Source: Deltaproteobacteria bacterium (lineage in GTDB: Bacteria; Desulfobacterota; DSM-4660; Desulfatiglandales; Desulfatiglandaceae). From it: a DNA stretch of 5,597 nt. Of this stretch, positions 1 through 5,513 are shown piece after piece. How positions within the stretch are numbered: position 1 is the first letter of the stretch; each line of letters begins with the position of its first letter. The notes below the pieces were generated by a model. It did not search any database. It saw only the letters and a list, made by a program, of their open reading frames with translations, and was not told the DNA's origin. Where the stretch lies: the NCBI GenBank assembly GCA_019307165.1, contig JAFDKD010000242.1:1-5597 (forward strand). The letters are read 5' to 3'. Made by a program: the position numbers and the translations under genes.

Positions 1-5
1 AACGG

Positions 6-75
6 GGGCAAAGGGCAGATGGCGGAGGGCAGATGGCGGAGGGCGGAGGGCAGATGGCGGAGGGCGGAAGTCAGT
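6..75. repeat. Heptanucleotide tandem array, consensus (G/T)GGC(A/G)GA
   Basis: Ten consecutive 7-bp units fit this stretch without a gap: GGGCAAA, GGGCAGA, TGGCGGA, GGGCAGA, TGGCGGA, GGGCGGA, GGGCAGA, TGGCGGA, GGGCGGA and a degenerate AGTCAGT. Units alternate partly as 14-bp pairs (GGGCAGA then TGGCGGA, three times). The + strand is almost all purine apart from one C and an occasional T per unit, and its closely spaced GG runs could form a two-layer G-quadruplex. The array may continue left of the window edge. No reading frame or protein repeat explains it. Confidence 0.9.
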
Positions 76-251
76 TGGACCGACGGTCTTATTGACCGAA
101 TGCCGATCCATAGCAGCATCGACTTTGCATAGGTTTTTTGAGGAAAAGGATGCCCTTATTTTTCCCCTTGAATTCCGCCATGAACTGAGGATATGGTAAC
201 ACGCTGATTACGCAGGCTAGTTTCCATTCAGAAATGCCCTTCTCGGCATAT

Positions 252-281
252 TTGATGTGAAAATGACCCCGCACTCATAAT
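252..281 (+). promoter_or_regulatory. Candidate sigma70-type promoter of cooC
   Basis: TTGATG (252-257) as -35 and CATAAT (276-281) as -10 are separated by 18 bp; they match four and five of six consensus bases. Transcription would begin near 288, about 55 bases before the cooC start. The call rests only on hexamer match and position. Confidence 0.4.
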
Positions 282-343
282 TCATTTATGCATGAGCGTT
301 AACATAAGCCCATCCATTTATATGGAATGACTGGAGACAGACG

Positions 344-1105
344 ATGAAACTTGCAATAAGTGGCAAAGGGGGTGTGGGAAAAACCACGTTCGCCGCATTC
401 CTGATTCGGGCGCTCGCCAACGAGGGCAAGCGGGTCCTGGCTATTGACGCGGACCCTGACGCCAATCTGGCACAGGCCCTGGGCGTGGAAAACAGCGACA
501 AGATCGTGCCCATCTCGCTCATGAAGGAGCTGATCGAAGAGCGCACGGAAGCCAAGGTGGGGTCCATGGGCTCCTTTTTCAAATTAAATCCCAAGGTGGA
601 CGATCTCCCTGAAAAGCTCTCGGTGCAGGTTGACGGCATCAAGGTCATGGTCATGGGCGGCGTCAAAACAGGGGGCGCCGGGTGCATATGCCCGGAGAGC
701 ACACTTCTCAAGATGCTGGTCAGGCATATCGTATTGTCCCGTGACGAAGCGGTGGTGCTGGACATGGAGGCCGGCCTGGAGCATCTCGGCCGCGGTACGG
801 CCATGGCGGTGGACCGGCTGGTGGTGGTGGTGGAACCGGGAAGACGGAGCATCGAGACCGCCCATCAGATCAGGCAGTTGGCATCCGACATCGGTGTCAA
901 GCGCTTGAGTTTTGTCGGCAACAAAATACGTTCGGACAAGGATCGTGAATTTCTTCTCTCCCAGATGCCCGATTTTGATTTCCTGGGATTCATCCCCTAC
1001 AAGGCCAGCATTATCGAGGCGGACCTGGAAGGGCGCCCTCCCTTTGAGAAGGACACGGAAACGTTGGCCGCGGTCAACGATATGCTGGTGAAACTTCGCA
1101 CTTGA
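344..1105 (+). CDS. cooC: CooC-type carbon monoxide dehydrogenase maturation ATPase
   Basis: A 253-residue cytoplasmic P-loop ATPase of the MinD/ParA (SIMIBI) class, which in the CooC/AcsF family drives ATP-dependent insertion of nickel into the active-site cluster of carbon monoxide dehydrogenase or acetyl-CoA synthase. The sequence shows the deviant Walker A motif GKGGVGKTT at residues 7-15 (signature Lys8, catalytic-site Lys13), a switch I region DADPDANL at 35-42, and Walker B/switch II DMEAGLEHLGRG at 140-151. A CxC pair (Cys114, Cys116, in GAGCICPE) is the family's metal-binding and dimer-bridging motif and separates it from ordinary MinD. VGNKI at 191-195 fits the nucleotide-base-binding segment. 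Length is typical. The ATG at 344 follows GGAG (333-336) by seven bases. No CODH, acetyl-CoA synthase or corrinoid protein gene is adjacent, so the client enzyme cannot be named; AcsF is the alternative label within the same family. Confidence 0.93.
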   Translation: MKLAISGKGGVGKTTFAAFLIRALANEGKRVLAIDADPDANLAQALGVENSDKIVPISLMKELIEERTEAKVGSMGSFFKLNPKVDDLPEKLSVQVDGIKVMVMGGVKTGGAGCICPESTLLKMLVRHIVLSRDEAVVLDMEAGLEHLGRGTAMAVDRLVVVVEPGRRSIETAHQIRQLASDIGVKRLSFVGNKIRSDKDREFLLSQMPDFDFLGFIPYKASIIEADLEGRPPFEKDTETLAAVNDMLVKLRT

Positions 1106-1129
1106 CAAGACGTCCGAATTATCTATTAT
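1102..1129 (+). promoter_or_regulatory. Strong candidate promoter of serC, overlapping the cooC stop
   Basis: A perfect -35 hexamer TTGACA (1102-1107) and a -10 TATTAT (1124-1129, five of six) are separated by 16 bp. The -35 box contains the TGA stop codon of cooC (1103-1105). The start of transcription would fall near 1136, giving a leader of about 145 bases before serC. This suggests serC has its own promoter rather than depending on cooC transcription. Confidence 0.6.
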
Positions 1130-1177
1130 CTTCGCTTTTCGTTACGATGCAAAGGCAGCCTTGTCACGGGCAATGGA

Positions 1178-1214
1178 AACCGGGTTCGCTTGCCTCATCC
1201 CGGTTGTATCGGGA
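1178..1214 (+). promoter_or_regulatory. Competing hairpins in the serC leader
   Basis: AACCGGG (1178-1184) pairs perfectly with CCCGGTT (1199-1205) across a 14-base loop. The right arm is also part of a second possible stem, TCCCG (1198-1202) with CGGGA (1210-1214), so the two folds exclude each other. There is no T-run after either stem, so neither looks like an intrinsic terminator. The pairing is read directly; a regulatory role is only a guess. Confidence 0.35.
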
Positions 1215-1221
1215 GAATTGC

Positions 1222-1253
1222 GGAATACCGGAATTATGGAAAATTGGAATAAT
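1222..1253. repeat. Octamer repeat array before serC
   Basis: Four direct 8-bp units, GGAATACC, GGAATTAT, GGAAAATT and GGAATAAT, are followed by weaker units GGGTTTTA, GAGAATTG and GAGACGAT in the same 8-bp register up to about 1277. The last of these holds the serC Shine-Dalgarno (GGAG, 1269-1272). The array sits in the 5' leader predicted from the upstream promoter. Confidence 0.65.
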
Positions 1254-1280
1254 GGGTTTTAGAGAATTGGAGACGATACC

Positions 1281-2369
1281 ATGACATCAAACAGAATTCA
1301 CAACTTCAACGCCGGACCCGCGGCCCTGCCGCTGCCCGTGTTGGAACAAATCCAGTCCGAATTGCTCGACTACCAAGGCTCCGGAATGTCCGTCCTGGAG
1401 ATGAGCCACCGCTCAAAATGGTTCGATCAGATCATCAATGACGCGGTTGCCCGGGCCCGGCGCCTGCTCAATCTGGGAGACGACTTTTACGTACTCTTCA
1501 TTCAGGGCGGCGCCAGCATGCAGTTTTTCATGCTGGCCATGAACCTGGGCTTGGAAGGCAAGCCGGTGAACTATATTAACACGGGCACCTGGTCCACCAA
1601 AGCCATCAAGCAGGCCGAGATCCTGGGCAAGGACGTGCGCGTGCTCGCTTCCTCCGAAGACAGGGACTTCAGCTACATCCCCAAAGACTTTGCCGTTGAC
1701 AAAGACGCGGCCTATCTTCATTTCACGTCAAACAACACCATTAAGGGAACCCAGTGGGCCCGGTTTCCCGAGGGACAAGGCGCACCCCTGATATCGGACA
1801 TGTCTTCCGACATCATGAGCCGCCCCATGGATGTGTCGCCGTTCGGCCTCATTTACGCGGGCGCCCAAAAGAATATCGGCCCCGCCGGCGTGGCCCTGGC
1901 GATTATCCGCGAGGACATGCTGGCGCGCGTCCCCAAAAATCTCCCGGACATGTTGAAATACACCACCTATGTCGAGAAGAATTCTCTCTACAATACCCCC
2001 TCCTGCTTTGTCATCTACACCGTCGGCCTGGTGCTCAAGTGGGTGGAGGAGACCATCGGCGGACTGGCGGAAATGGGACGAATCAACCGGGAAAAGGCGG
2101 ACATGCTTTATGGTTTTATCGATGCCGGCGACTTTTACCGGGGCACCGCGGATATTGACAGCCGATCCCTCATGAACGTCACGTTCAGACTTCCCGACGA
2201 GGACCTGGAAAAAGCGTTTGTGGAAGAAGCCCTCAAGGAGGGGCTGGGCGGACTCAAAGGTCACCGATCGGTGGGCGGATGCCGGGCCTCCATCTACAAT
2301 GCCACCGGGCTCGATGCCATACAGGACCTGGTGTCATTCATGAAGGCGTTTGAAAAAACGAAGGGTTAA
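1281..2369 (+). CDS. serC: Phosphoserine aminotransferase
   Basis: A 362-residue, PLP-dependent, class V-fold aminotransferase that converts 3-phosphohydroxypyruvate and glutamate to O-phosphoserine and 2-oxoglutarate in serine synthesis. Family members also act on the 4-phosphohydroxythreonine intermediate of DXP-dependent vitamin B6 synthesis where that route exists. The length equals that of the E. coli enzyme. Diagnostic segments are the N-terminal HNFNAGPAALP (7-17), MSHRS at 41-45, GGASMQF at 77-83, TGTW with Trp104 that stacks on the cofactor, SDMSSD with Asp173, and YAGAQKNIGPAG with the Schiff-base lysine Lys197. The C-terminal GHRSVGGCRASIYNA (327-341) supplies the arginine and histidine residues for substrate phosphate and carboxylate. 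Nothing key is missing. The ATG at 1281 follows GGAG (1269-1272) by eight bases. No other serine gene (serA, serB) is nearby; a dedicated promoter lies at the end of cooC. Confidence 0.97.
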   Translation: MTSNRIHNFNAGPAALPLPVLEQIQSELLDYQGSGMSVLEMSHRSKWFDQIINDAVARARRLLNLGDDFYVLFIQGGASMQFFMLAMNLGLEGKPVNYINTGTWSTKAIKQAEILGKDVRVLASSEDRDFSYIPKDFAVDKDAAYLHFTSNNTIKGTQWARFPEGQGAPLISDMSSDIMSRPMDVSPFGLIYAGAQKNIGPAGVALAIIREDMLARVPKNLPDMLKYTTYVEKNSLYNTPSCFVIYTVGLVLKWVEETIGGLAEMGRINREKADMLYGFIDAGDFYRGTADIDSRSLMNVTFRLPDEDLEKAFVEEALKEGLGGLKGHRSVGGCRASIYNATGLDAIQDLVSFMKAFEKTKG

Positions 2370-2390
2370 ACATAGGCCCACTGGATTATT

Positions 2391-2605
2391 TTTTCTCGCC
2401 AAGAACGCCAAGGAAGCAAAGAATGTCTCTCACAGAGTCACAGAGGGCACAGAGTAAGGAATAATCATTTTGGCGTGAGTTTCTTCTCCGTGTTTTTTGT
2501 AACTATCTGGTTAATCTTGCTTGTCATGGCGTAACTGCGGCAGCAGCGAAAACGGATTATCCTTTCAAATTTTCTCTTTGCGATCTTTGCGCCTTTGCGA
2601 GAAAA
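2391..2605. repeat. Composite intergenic element with imperfect terminal inverted repeats
   Basis: The outer arms start with a perfect 9-bp match, TTTTCTCGC (2391-2399) to GCGAGAAAA (2597-2605), and stay paired inward with interruptions: about 25 Watson-Crick pairs and one GU pair between 2391-2422 and 2575-2605. Each arm is itself a short repeat of about 9 bp. On the left this is CGCCAAGAA, CGCCAAGGA, AGCAAAGAA (2397-2423); on the right CTTTGCGAT, CTTTGCGC, CTTTGCGAG (2576-2601). A second, inner inverted pair lies at 2448-2461 and 2481-2492. No reading frame inside looks real and no clear target-site duplication flanks it. It could be a non-autonomous mobile element or a repeat-derived structure that blocks read-through from serC. 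Confidence 0.65.
2430..2454. repeat. CACAGAG short direct repeats
   Basis: CACAGAG occurs three times, at 2431-2437, 2439-2445 and 2448-2454, spaced 8 and 9 bp apart, within the left half of the larger inverted-repeat element. The last copy can pair imperfectly with CTCCGTG (2486-2492), forming the inner stem. Confidence 0.75.
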
Positions 2606-2622
2606 TATCTTTTCACTCAGTA

Positions 2623-2651
2623 TTGATATACGCGTACCACAAAAATAAAAG
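2623..2651 (+). promoter_or_regulatory. Candidate promoter of asnS
   Basis: TTGATA (2623-2628, five of six) and TAAAAG (2646-2651, four of six) are separated by 17 bp in an AT-rich stretch just outside the inverted-repeat element. Transcription would start near 2658, so the following heptamer array would be transcribed as most of the asnS 5' leader. The call rests only on motif match and position. Confidence 0.4.
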
Positions 2652-2663
2652 ATTTCGCTGTTT

Positions 2664-2719
2664 TCCATTTTCTAATTTCAATCTCCAATCTTCAATTTTC
2701 AATCTTCAATGCTCACTTT
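2664..2719. repeat. Heptanucleotide tandem array, consensus TCAATCT, before asnS
   Basis: Eight consecutive 7-bp units fit without a gap: TCCATTT, TCTAATT, TCAATCT, CCAATCT, TCAATTT, TCAATCT, TCAATGC and TCACTTT. The central five are close copies and the outer ones decayed. On the + strand they contain almost no G. The array ends five bases before the GGAGG of asnS. Its unit is the exact reverse complement of AGATTGA (2734-2740), which contains the preferred asnS start codon. Confidence 0.85.
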
Positions 2720-2724
2720 AAATG

Positions 2725-2739
2725 GGAGGTGCCAGATTG
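2725..2739 (+). promoter_or_regulatory. Shine-Dalgarno that selects the TTG start of asnS
   Basis: GGAGG (2725-2729) lies seven bases before TTG (2737-2739). The alternative in-frame ATG at 2722 overlaps the start of this purine tract and has no Shine-Dalgarno of its own, only AT-rich repeat DNA upstream. The ribosome binding site therefore favours TTG. Confidence 0.75.
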
Positions 2740-4128
2740 AACCGGACCCGGATTGCGGACGTTCTCTCAAAGGCGGACATCGGCGCCAGGCTGACGGTCA
2801 TGGGCTGGGTCCGTACCCGGAGGGATTCCAAGGGCGGGTTTTCATTCATCGAAATCAATGACGGATCCGCCTTGAGCGGGCTTCAGATCGTCGCCGATCA
2901 AGACCTGCCCAACTACCGGACCGAAGTTCTGAAGCTTCAGACCGGCTGCGCCATCCGGGCCGCCGGCACCTTGGCCCAGTCCCCCGGCAAGGGACAGGCC
3001 GTGGAACTCCACGCCGGGGAAATCGAAGTCCTGGGCTGGGCCGACCCCGATATTTACCCCCTCCAGAAAAAGCGGCATTCCTTTGAATTTCTGAGGACCA
3101 TTGCCCATCTGAGGCCGAGGACGAACACCTTCGGGGCGGTGGCGCGGGTGAGAAACGCCGCAGCCATGGCCATCCATCGCTTCTTTCAGGACCGCGGATT
3201 CATCTATCTCCACACCCCCGTCATCACGGGCAGCGATTGCGAAGGCGCCGGAGACATGTTCCGGGTCACCGCATTCGATCTGGACGACGTTCCCAAGACA
3301 GAGGGACGCGCGGCTCTCGAAAAGGATTTCTTCGGGGGACCGGCCGGCCTGACCGTGAGCGGCCAACTGGAAGCGGAGATCTACGCCCTGGCCATGGGCG
3401 ACGTCTACACCTTCGGCCCCACCTTTCGCGCGGAAAACTCCAACACGTCTCGCCACCTGGCCGAGTTCTGGATGGTGGAGCCGGAAATGGCCTTCTGCGA
3501 CCTGGAATGCAACGCGGCCATTGCGGTTGAATTTCTGAAGTATATTTTCAGCTATGTGCTCGAACACTGCACGGAGGACATGCGGTTCTTCAACCGATTT
3601 ATCGACAACACCGTGCTTTCGACCCTGGAGGGCCTGGCGGACGCCGATTTCGAGCGCCTGACCTACACCGAGGCCGTCGATCTTCTTTCCAAGGCCGGTG
3701 AGCAATTCGAATTTCCCGTAAGCTGGGGGGTGGACCTGCAATCGGAACACGAACGCTACCTGTGCGAAAAGGTCTTCAAAAAGCCCGTGGTGGTGACCGA
3801 CTACCCGAAATCCATCAAGCCCTTTTACATGAAGCTGAACGCGGACGGCAACACCGTGGGCGCCATGGACGTGCTCGTCCCCAAGGTGGGGGAAATCATC
3901 GGCGGGAGCCAGCGCGAGGATGACTACGACACCCTTCTGGCGCGCATGAAGGAGACGGGTCTCAATCCCGAGGACTACTGGTGGTATCTGGAACTTCGCA
4001 AGTTCGGTTCCGTCCCCCACGCCGGTTTCGGACTGGGGTTCGAGCGCCTCATCCAGTTCATCACCGGCATGGCCAACATCCGCGACGTCATTCCCTTTCC
4101 CCGCACCCCCGGCAACGTGGCGTTTTGA
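2737..4128 (+). CDS. asnS: Asparaginyl-tRNA synthetase
   Basis: A class IIb aminoacyl-tRNA synthetase of 463 residues (468 if begun at ATG 2722) that charges tRNA-Asn with asparagine using ATP. Numbering from the TTG start, an N-terminal OB-fold for anticodon binding covers about 15-105 (VMGWVRTRRDSKGG near its start), followed by the class II catalytic core. Motif 1 lies around 149-165 (FFQDRGFIYLHTPVIT). LTVSGQLEAE is near 205-214, and motif 2 contains FRAENSNTSRHLAEFW (230-245). GEIIGGSQRE lies near 385-394, motif 3 is GFGLGFERL (430-438), and the C-terminus RDVIPFPRTPGN is characteristic. The AsnRS-type segments and the absence of an AspRS-type insertion domain make AspRS unlikely. The TTG start aligns the N-terminus (NRTRIADVL) with the start of E. 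coli AsnS as I recall it. Having AsnRS means direct charging of tRNA-Asn is possible; whether the GatCAB route also exists cannot be seen here. Confidence 0.95.
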   Translation: MNRTRIADVLSKADIGARLTVMGWVRTRRDSKGGFSFIEINDGSALSGLQIVADQDLPNYRTEVLKLQTGCAIRAAGTLAQSPGKGQAVELHAGEIEVLGWADPDIYPLQKKRHSFEFLRTIAHLRPRTNTFGAVARVRNAAAMAIHRFFQDRGFIYLHTPVITGSDCEGAGDMFRVTAFDLDDVPKTEGRAALEKDFFGGPAGLTVSGQLEAEIYALAMGDVYTFGPTFRAENSNTSRHLAEFWMVEPEMAFCDLECNAAIAVEFLKYIFSYVLEHCTEDMRFFNRFIDNTVLSTLEGLADADFERLTYTEAVDLLSKAGEQFEFPVSWGVDLQSEHERYLCEKVFKKPVVVTDYPKSIKPFYMKLNADGNTVGAMDVLVPKVGEIIGGSQREDDYDTLLARMKETGLNPEDYWWYLELRKFGSVPHAGFGLGFERLIQFITGMANIRDVIPFPRTPGNVAF

Positions 4129-4162
4129 TCCTTGAGATGCCGTCGCATCCCGGAGCGATACT

Positions 4163-4177
4163 TGCCGTCTGACGGCA
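4163..4177. promoter_or_regulatory. Perfect 7-bp inverted repeat between asnS and the transporter
   Basis: TGCCGTC (4163-4169) and GACGGCA (4171-4177) are separated by a single T. A weaker stem, GATGC (4136-4140) with GCATC (4145-4149), precedes it. With a one-base centre it is better seen as a symmetrical protein site than as an RNA hairpin, unless the inner pairs open. No T-run follows, so it is not a typical terminator. It lies about 20 bases before the transporter start and next to a Shine-Dalgarno-like AGAGGTG (4177-4183). Confidence 0.4.
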
Positions 4178-4196
4178 GAGGTGAAAAATACCGGCC

Positions 4197-5417
4197 ATGC
4201 CCTGGCAATATTACCATACGGTCTGGTTCATCATGGGGTTCGGGTGGATTTCACTCTACCTGGTCCGAATGGCCATAGCGCCCCTGCTGGGCATGATCAT
4301 GGCCGAATTTCAAATCTCCTACGCAACGGCCGGATTGCTGTTCAGCGCCATCCTCTATTCATATACCCTGATGCAGATCCCTTCCGGATATCTGGGAGAC
4401 CGGTTCGGCAGGCGGAACATCCTCATCTTCGGCACCCTGGCCTGGTTTCTCCTCTCCCTGGGAACGGTGCTGGCGAATACGTTTGCCCTATTGTTTGCGT
4501 TACGGTTTGTCACCGGGCTGGCGCACGGCGTCTATTTTGGAAACGACCGGCCCACCGTCGTTGCCGTGACACCCCCCGAAAAACTGGCCCAGGGCCAGGG
4601 GATTTCATTCACCGGGCTCGCTTTGGGGTTTTTCCTGGCCGTGGTCCTGGCCGGTGTGATCGCCGATATCATCGGCAGCTGGCGTTGGGTGTTCGCGCTC
4701 TTCTCCATACCCTCCCTGATCACTTCGTTTCTGGTTTACAAGCACATTAAGGAACCCGGACAATCGGGCCCGGAAGCGATTCCGGTCAAGGCCCTGTCCG
4801 CGTATCGAACGGCCCTGGGCCGCAGGGACCTGTGGCTCATGTACCTGGCGGGATTTGCCATGCTGTACGGCTACTGGGTGGTGGCCACATGGATGCCCGC
4901 CATCTATCGGGACATGGGGATTCAGGGGGTCGCCGCCGGTTCGCTCCTTTCGGGGCTGCTCGGACTGATCGGGGTGCCGGGCCTCATCATCTCGGGCAGG
5001 CTGAGCGATGCGGCGGTTCGAAAGGGGTACGCGCGCAAAAACGCCATCGCCCTGTACCTGAGCGTGTGGACCGCGCTGACGCTGGCCATGGGATACGCCA
5101 TCCAGGTGCAGGCGCCCAGCGTCCTGATCACCGTCCTGTTTCTCGGCTCGGGCCTGGTCGTGTTCGGGACCTGGTCGCCCTACTATGCGCTGCTCAGCGA
5201 ACTGGCGCCGCCGCAAATCGTGGGGACGGTCTTCGGTTTGGCCAACTTCATCGGTTTCCTGAGTGCCTGGGTCGCCCCTCATTTCACGGGGTGGATTAAG
5301 GACACCACGGGCTCCTTTGCCGGAGGCCTTTATGTGGCGGGGGCCGTACTGGCCGTCGGGACCCTCCTGATTCTGGCGGTCGGAAGACCGACGCGGTCGC
5401 AACCGGCAGGCCCATAA
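4197..5417 (+). CDS. Major facilitator superfamily transporter, substrate unknown
   Basis: A 406-residue inner-membrane protein with twelve predicted helices in two halves. Helices lie roughly at 8-30, 42-62, 75-93, 95-117, 136-157, 163-181, 211-232, 245-266, 282-301, 308-330, 343-362 and 374-395, with a polar central loop near 183-210. The canonical motif A, GYLGDRFGRR (64-73), joins helices 2 and 3; a degenerate copy, SGRLSDAAVRKG (266-277), sits at the matching place in the second half. A motif B-like arginine (Arg103 in LRFVTGLAHG) lies in helix 4, and GSWRWVFA (160-167) is typical of the helix 5-6 turn. Such carriers move small solutes by proton or ion coupling, or by exchange; nothing here fixes the substrate or direction. 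ATG 4197 is the first possible start, since an in-frame TGA lies at 4182-4184; its Shine-Dalgarno (AGAGGTG, 4177-4183) is 13 bases away, which is long. It follows asnS by 68 bp and may be co-transcribed with it. Confidence 0.9.
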   Translation: MPWQYYHTVWFIMGFGWISLYLVRMAIAPLLGMIMAEFQISYATAGLLFSAILYSYTLMQIPSGYLGDRFGRRNILIFGTLAWFLLSLGTVLANTFALLFALRFVTGLAHGVYFGNDRPTVVAVTPPEKLAQGQGISFTGLALGFFLAVVLAGVIADIIGSWRWVFALFSIPSLITSFLVYKHIKEPGQSGPEAIPVKALSAYRTALGRRDLWLMYLAGFAMLYGYWVVATWMPAIYRDMGIQGVAAGSLLSGLLGLIGVPGLIISGRLSDAAVRKGYARKNAIALYLSVWTALTLAMGYAIQVQAPSVLITVLFLGSGLVVFGTWSPYYALLSELAPPQIVGTVFGLANFIGFLSAWVAPHFTGWIKDTTGSFAGGLYVAGAVLAVGTLLILAVGRPTRSQPAGP

Positions 5418-5432
5418 TGGAATCGTAAAGAT

Positions 5433-5476
5433 CCGGGTCCATAGGATCCGGCTTTGAGGCCGCCCCCATAGGGGGC
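5433..5476 (+). terminator. Two tandem hairpins with identical ATA loops after the transporter gene
   Basis: The first stem is CCGGGTCC (5433-5440) with GGATCCGG (5444-5451): eight pairs including one GU, around an ATA loop. The second is GCCCCC (5462-5467) with GGGGGC (5471-5476), also around ATA. The first begins 15 bases after the stop codon and is followed only by a short CTTTG; the second has no T-run. They may end transcription weakly or protect the 3' end; as a classical intrinsic terminator the pair is imperfect. Confidence 0.45.
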
Positions 5477-5513
5477 CTTGCAGCAACCAAGTCCTGTAAG
5501 TGATGCACCCATT

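Larger units (their letters stand above)
1..343. other. Non-coding region upstream of cooC
   Basis: No convincing gene lies in this stretch. It opens with a G-rich heptamer array (6-75). The DNA from 76 to about 250 is unremarkable apart from a weak inverted repeat, CGGTC (84-88) and GACCG (94-98) around TTATT. The last 90 bases are AT-richer and hold the candidate cooC promoter. A 61-codon reading frame on the minus strand (89-274) would need a GTG start without a Shine-Dalgarno and resembles no family I recognise, so I do not call it a gene. Confidence 0.6.

Noticed and set aside
6..75. Reading the heptamer array as a CRISPR
   Set aside because: Units are 7 bp and contiguous, with no spacers of unique sequence.
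89..274. A 61-codon open frame on the minus strand upstream of cooC
   Set aside because: It needs a GTG start with no Shine-Dalgarno, matches no family I know and shows no domain feature; chance is the simplest explanation.
1102..1284. A 60-codon + strand frame that overlaps the serC start, as a possible leader peptide
   Set aside because: Its TTG start is the -35 box of the candidate serC promoter, there is no Shine-Dalgarno, and its end is made of the octamer repeat.
2383..2394. T-run after serC as part of an intrinsic terminator
   Set aside because: The preceding bases do not form a stem; the run is the edge of the inverted-repeat element.
2391..2605. Calling the inverted-repeat element an insertion sequence
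   Set aside because: It encodes no transposase and has no convincing target-site duplication, so only a repeat element can be supported.
2465..2721. Short open frames on both strands between serC and asnS
   Set aside because: They run through repeat DNA and translate to repetitive, low-complexity peptides; no start has a ribosome binding site.
2842..4020. A 392-codon open frame antisense to asnS
   Set aside because: It is a shadow produced by GC-rich codon use in asnS, whose own protein is unambiguous.
4605..5486. A 293-codon open frame antisense to the transporter gene
   Set aside because: Its product is rich in Arg, Gly, Pro and Gln with no recognisable domain, as expected for a shadow frame of a membrane protein gene.
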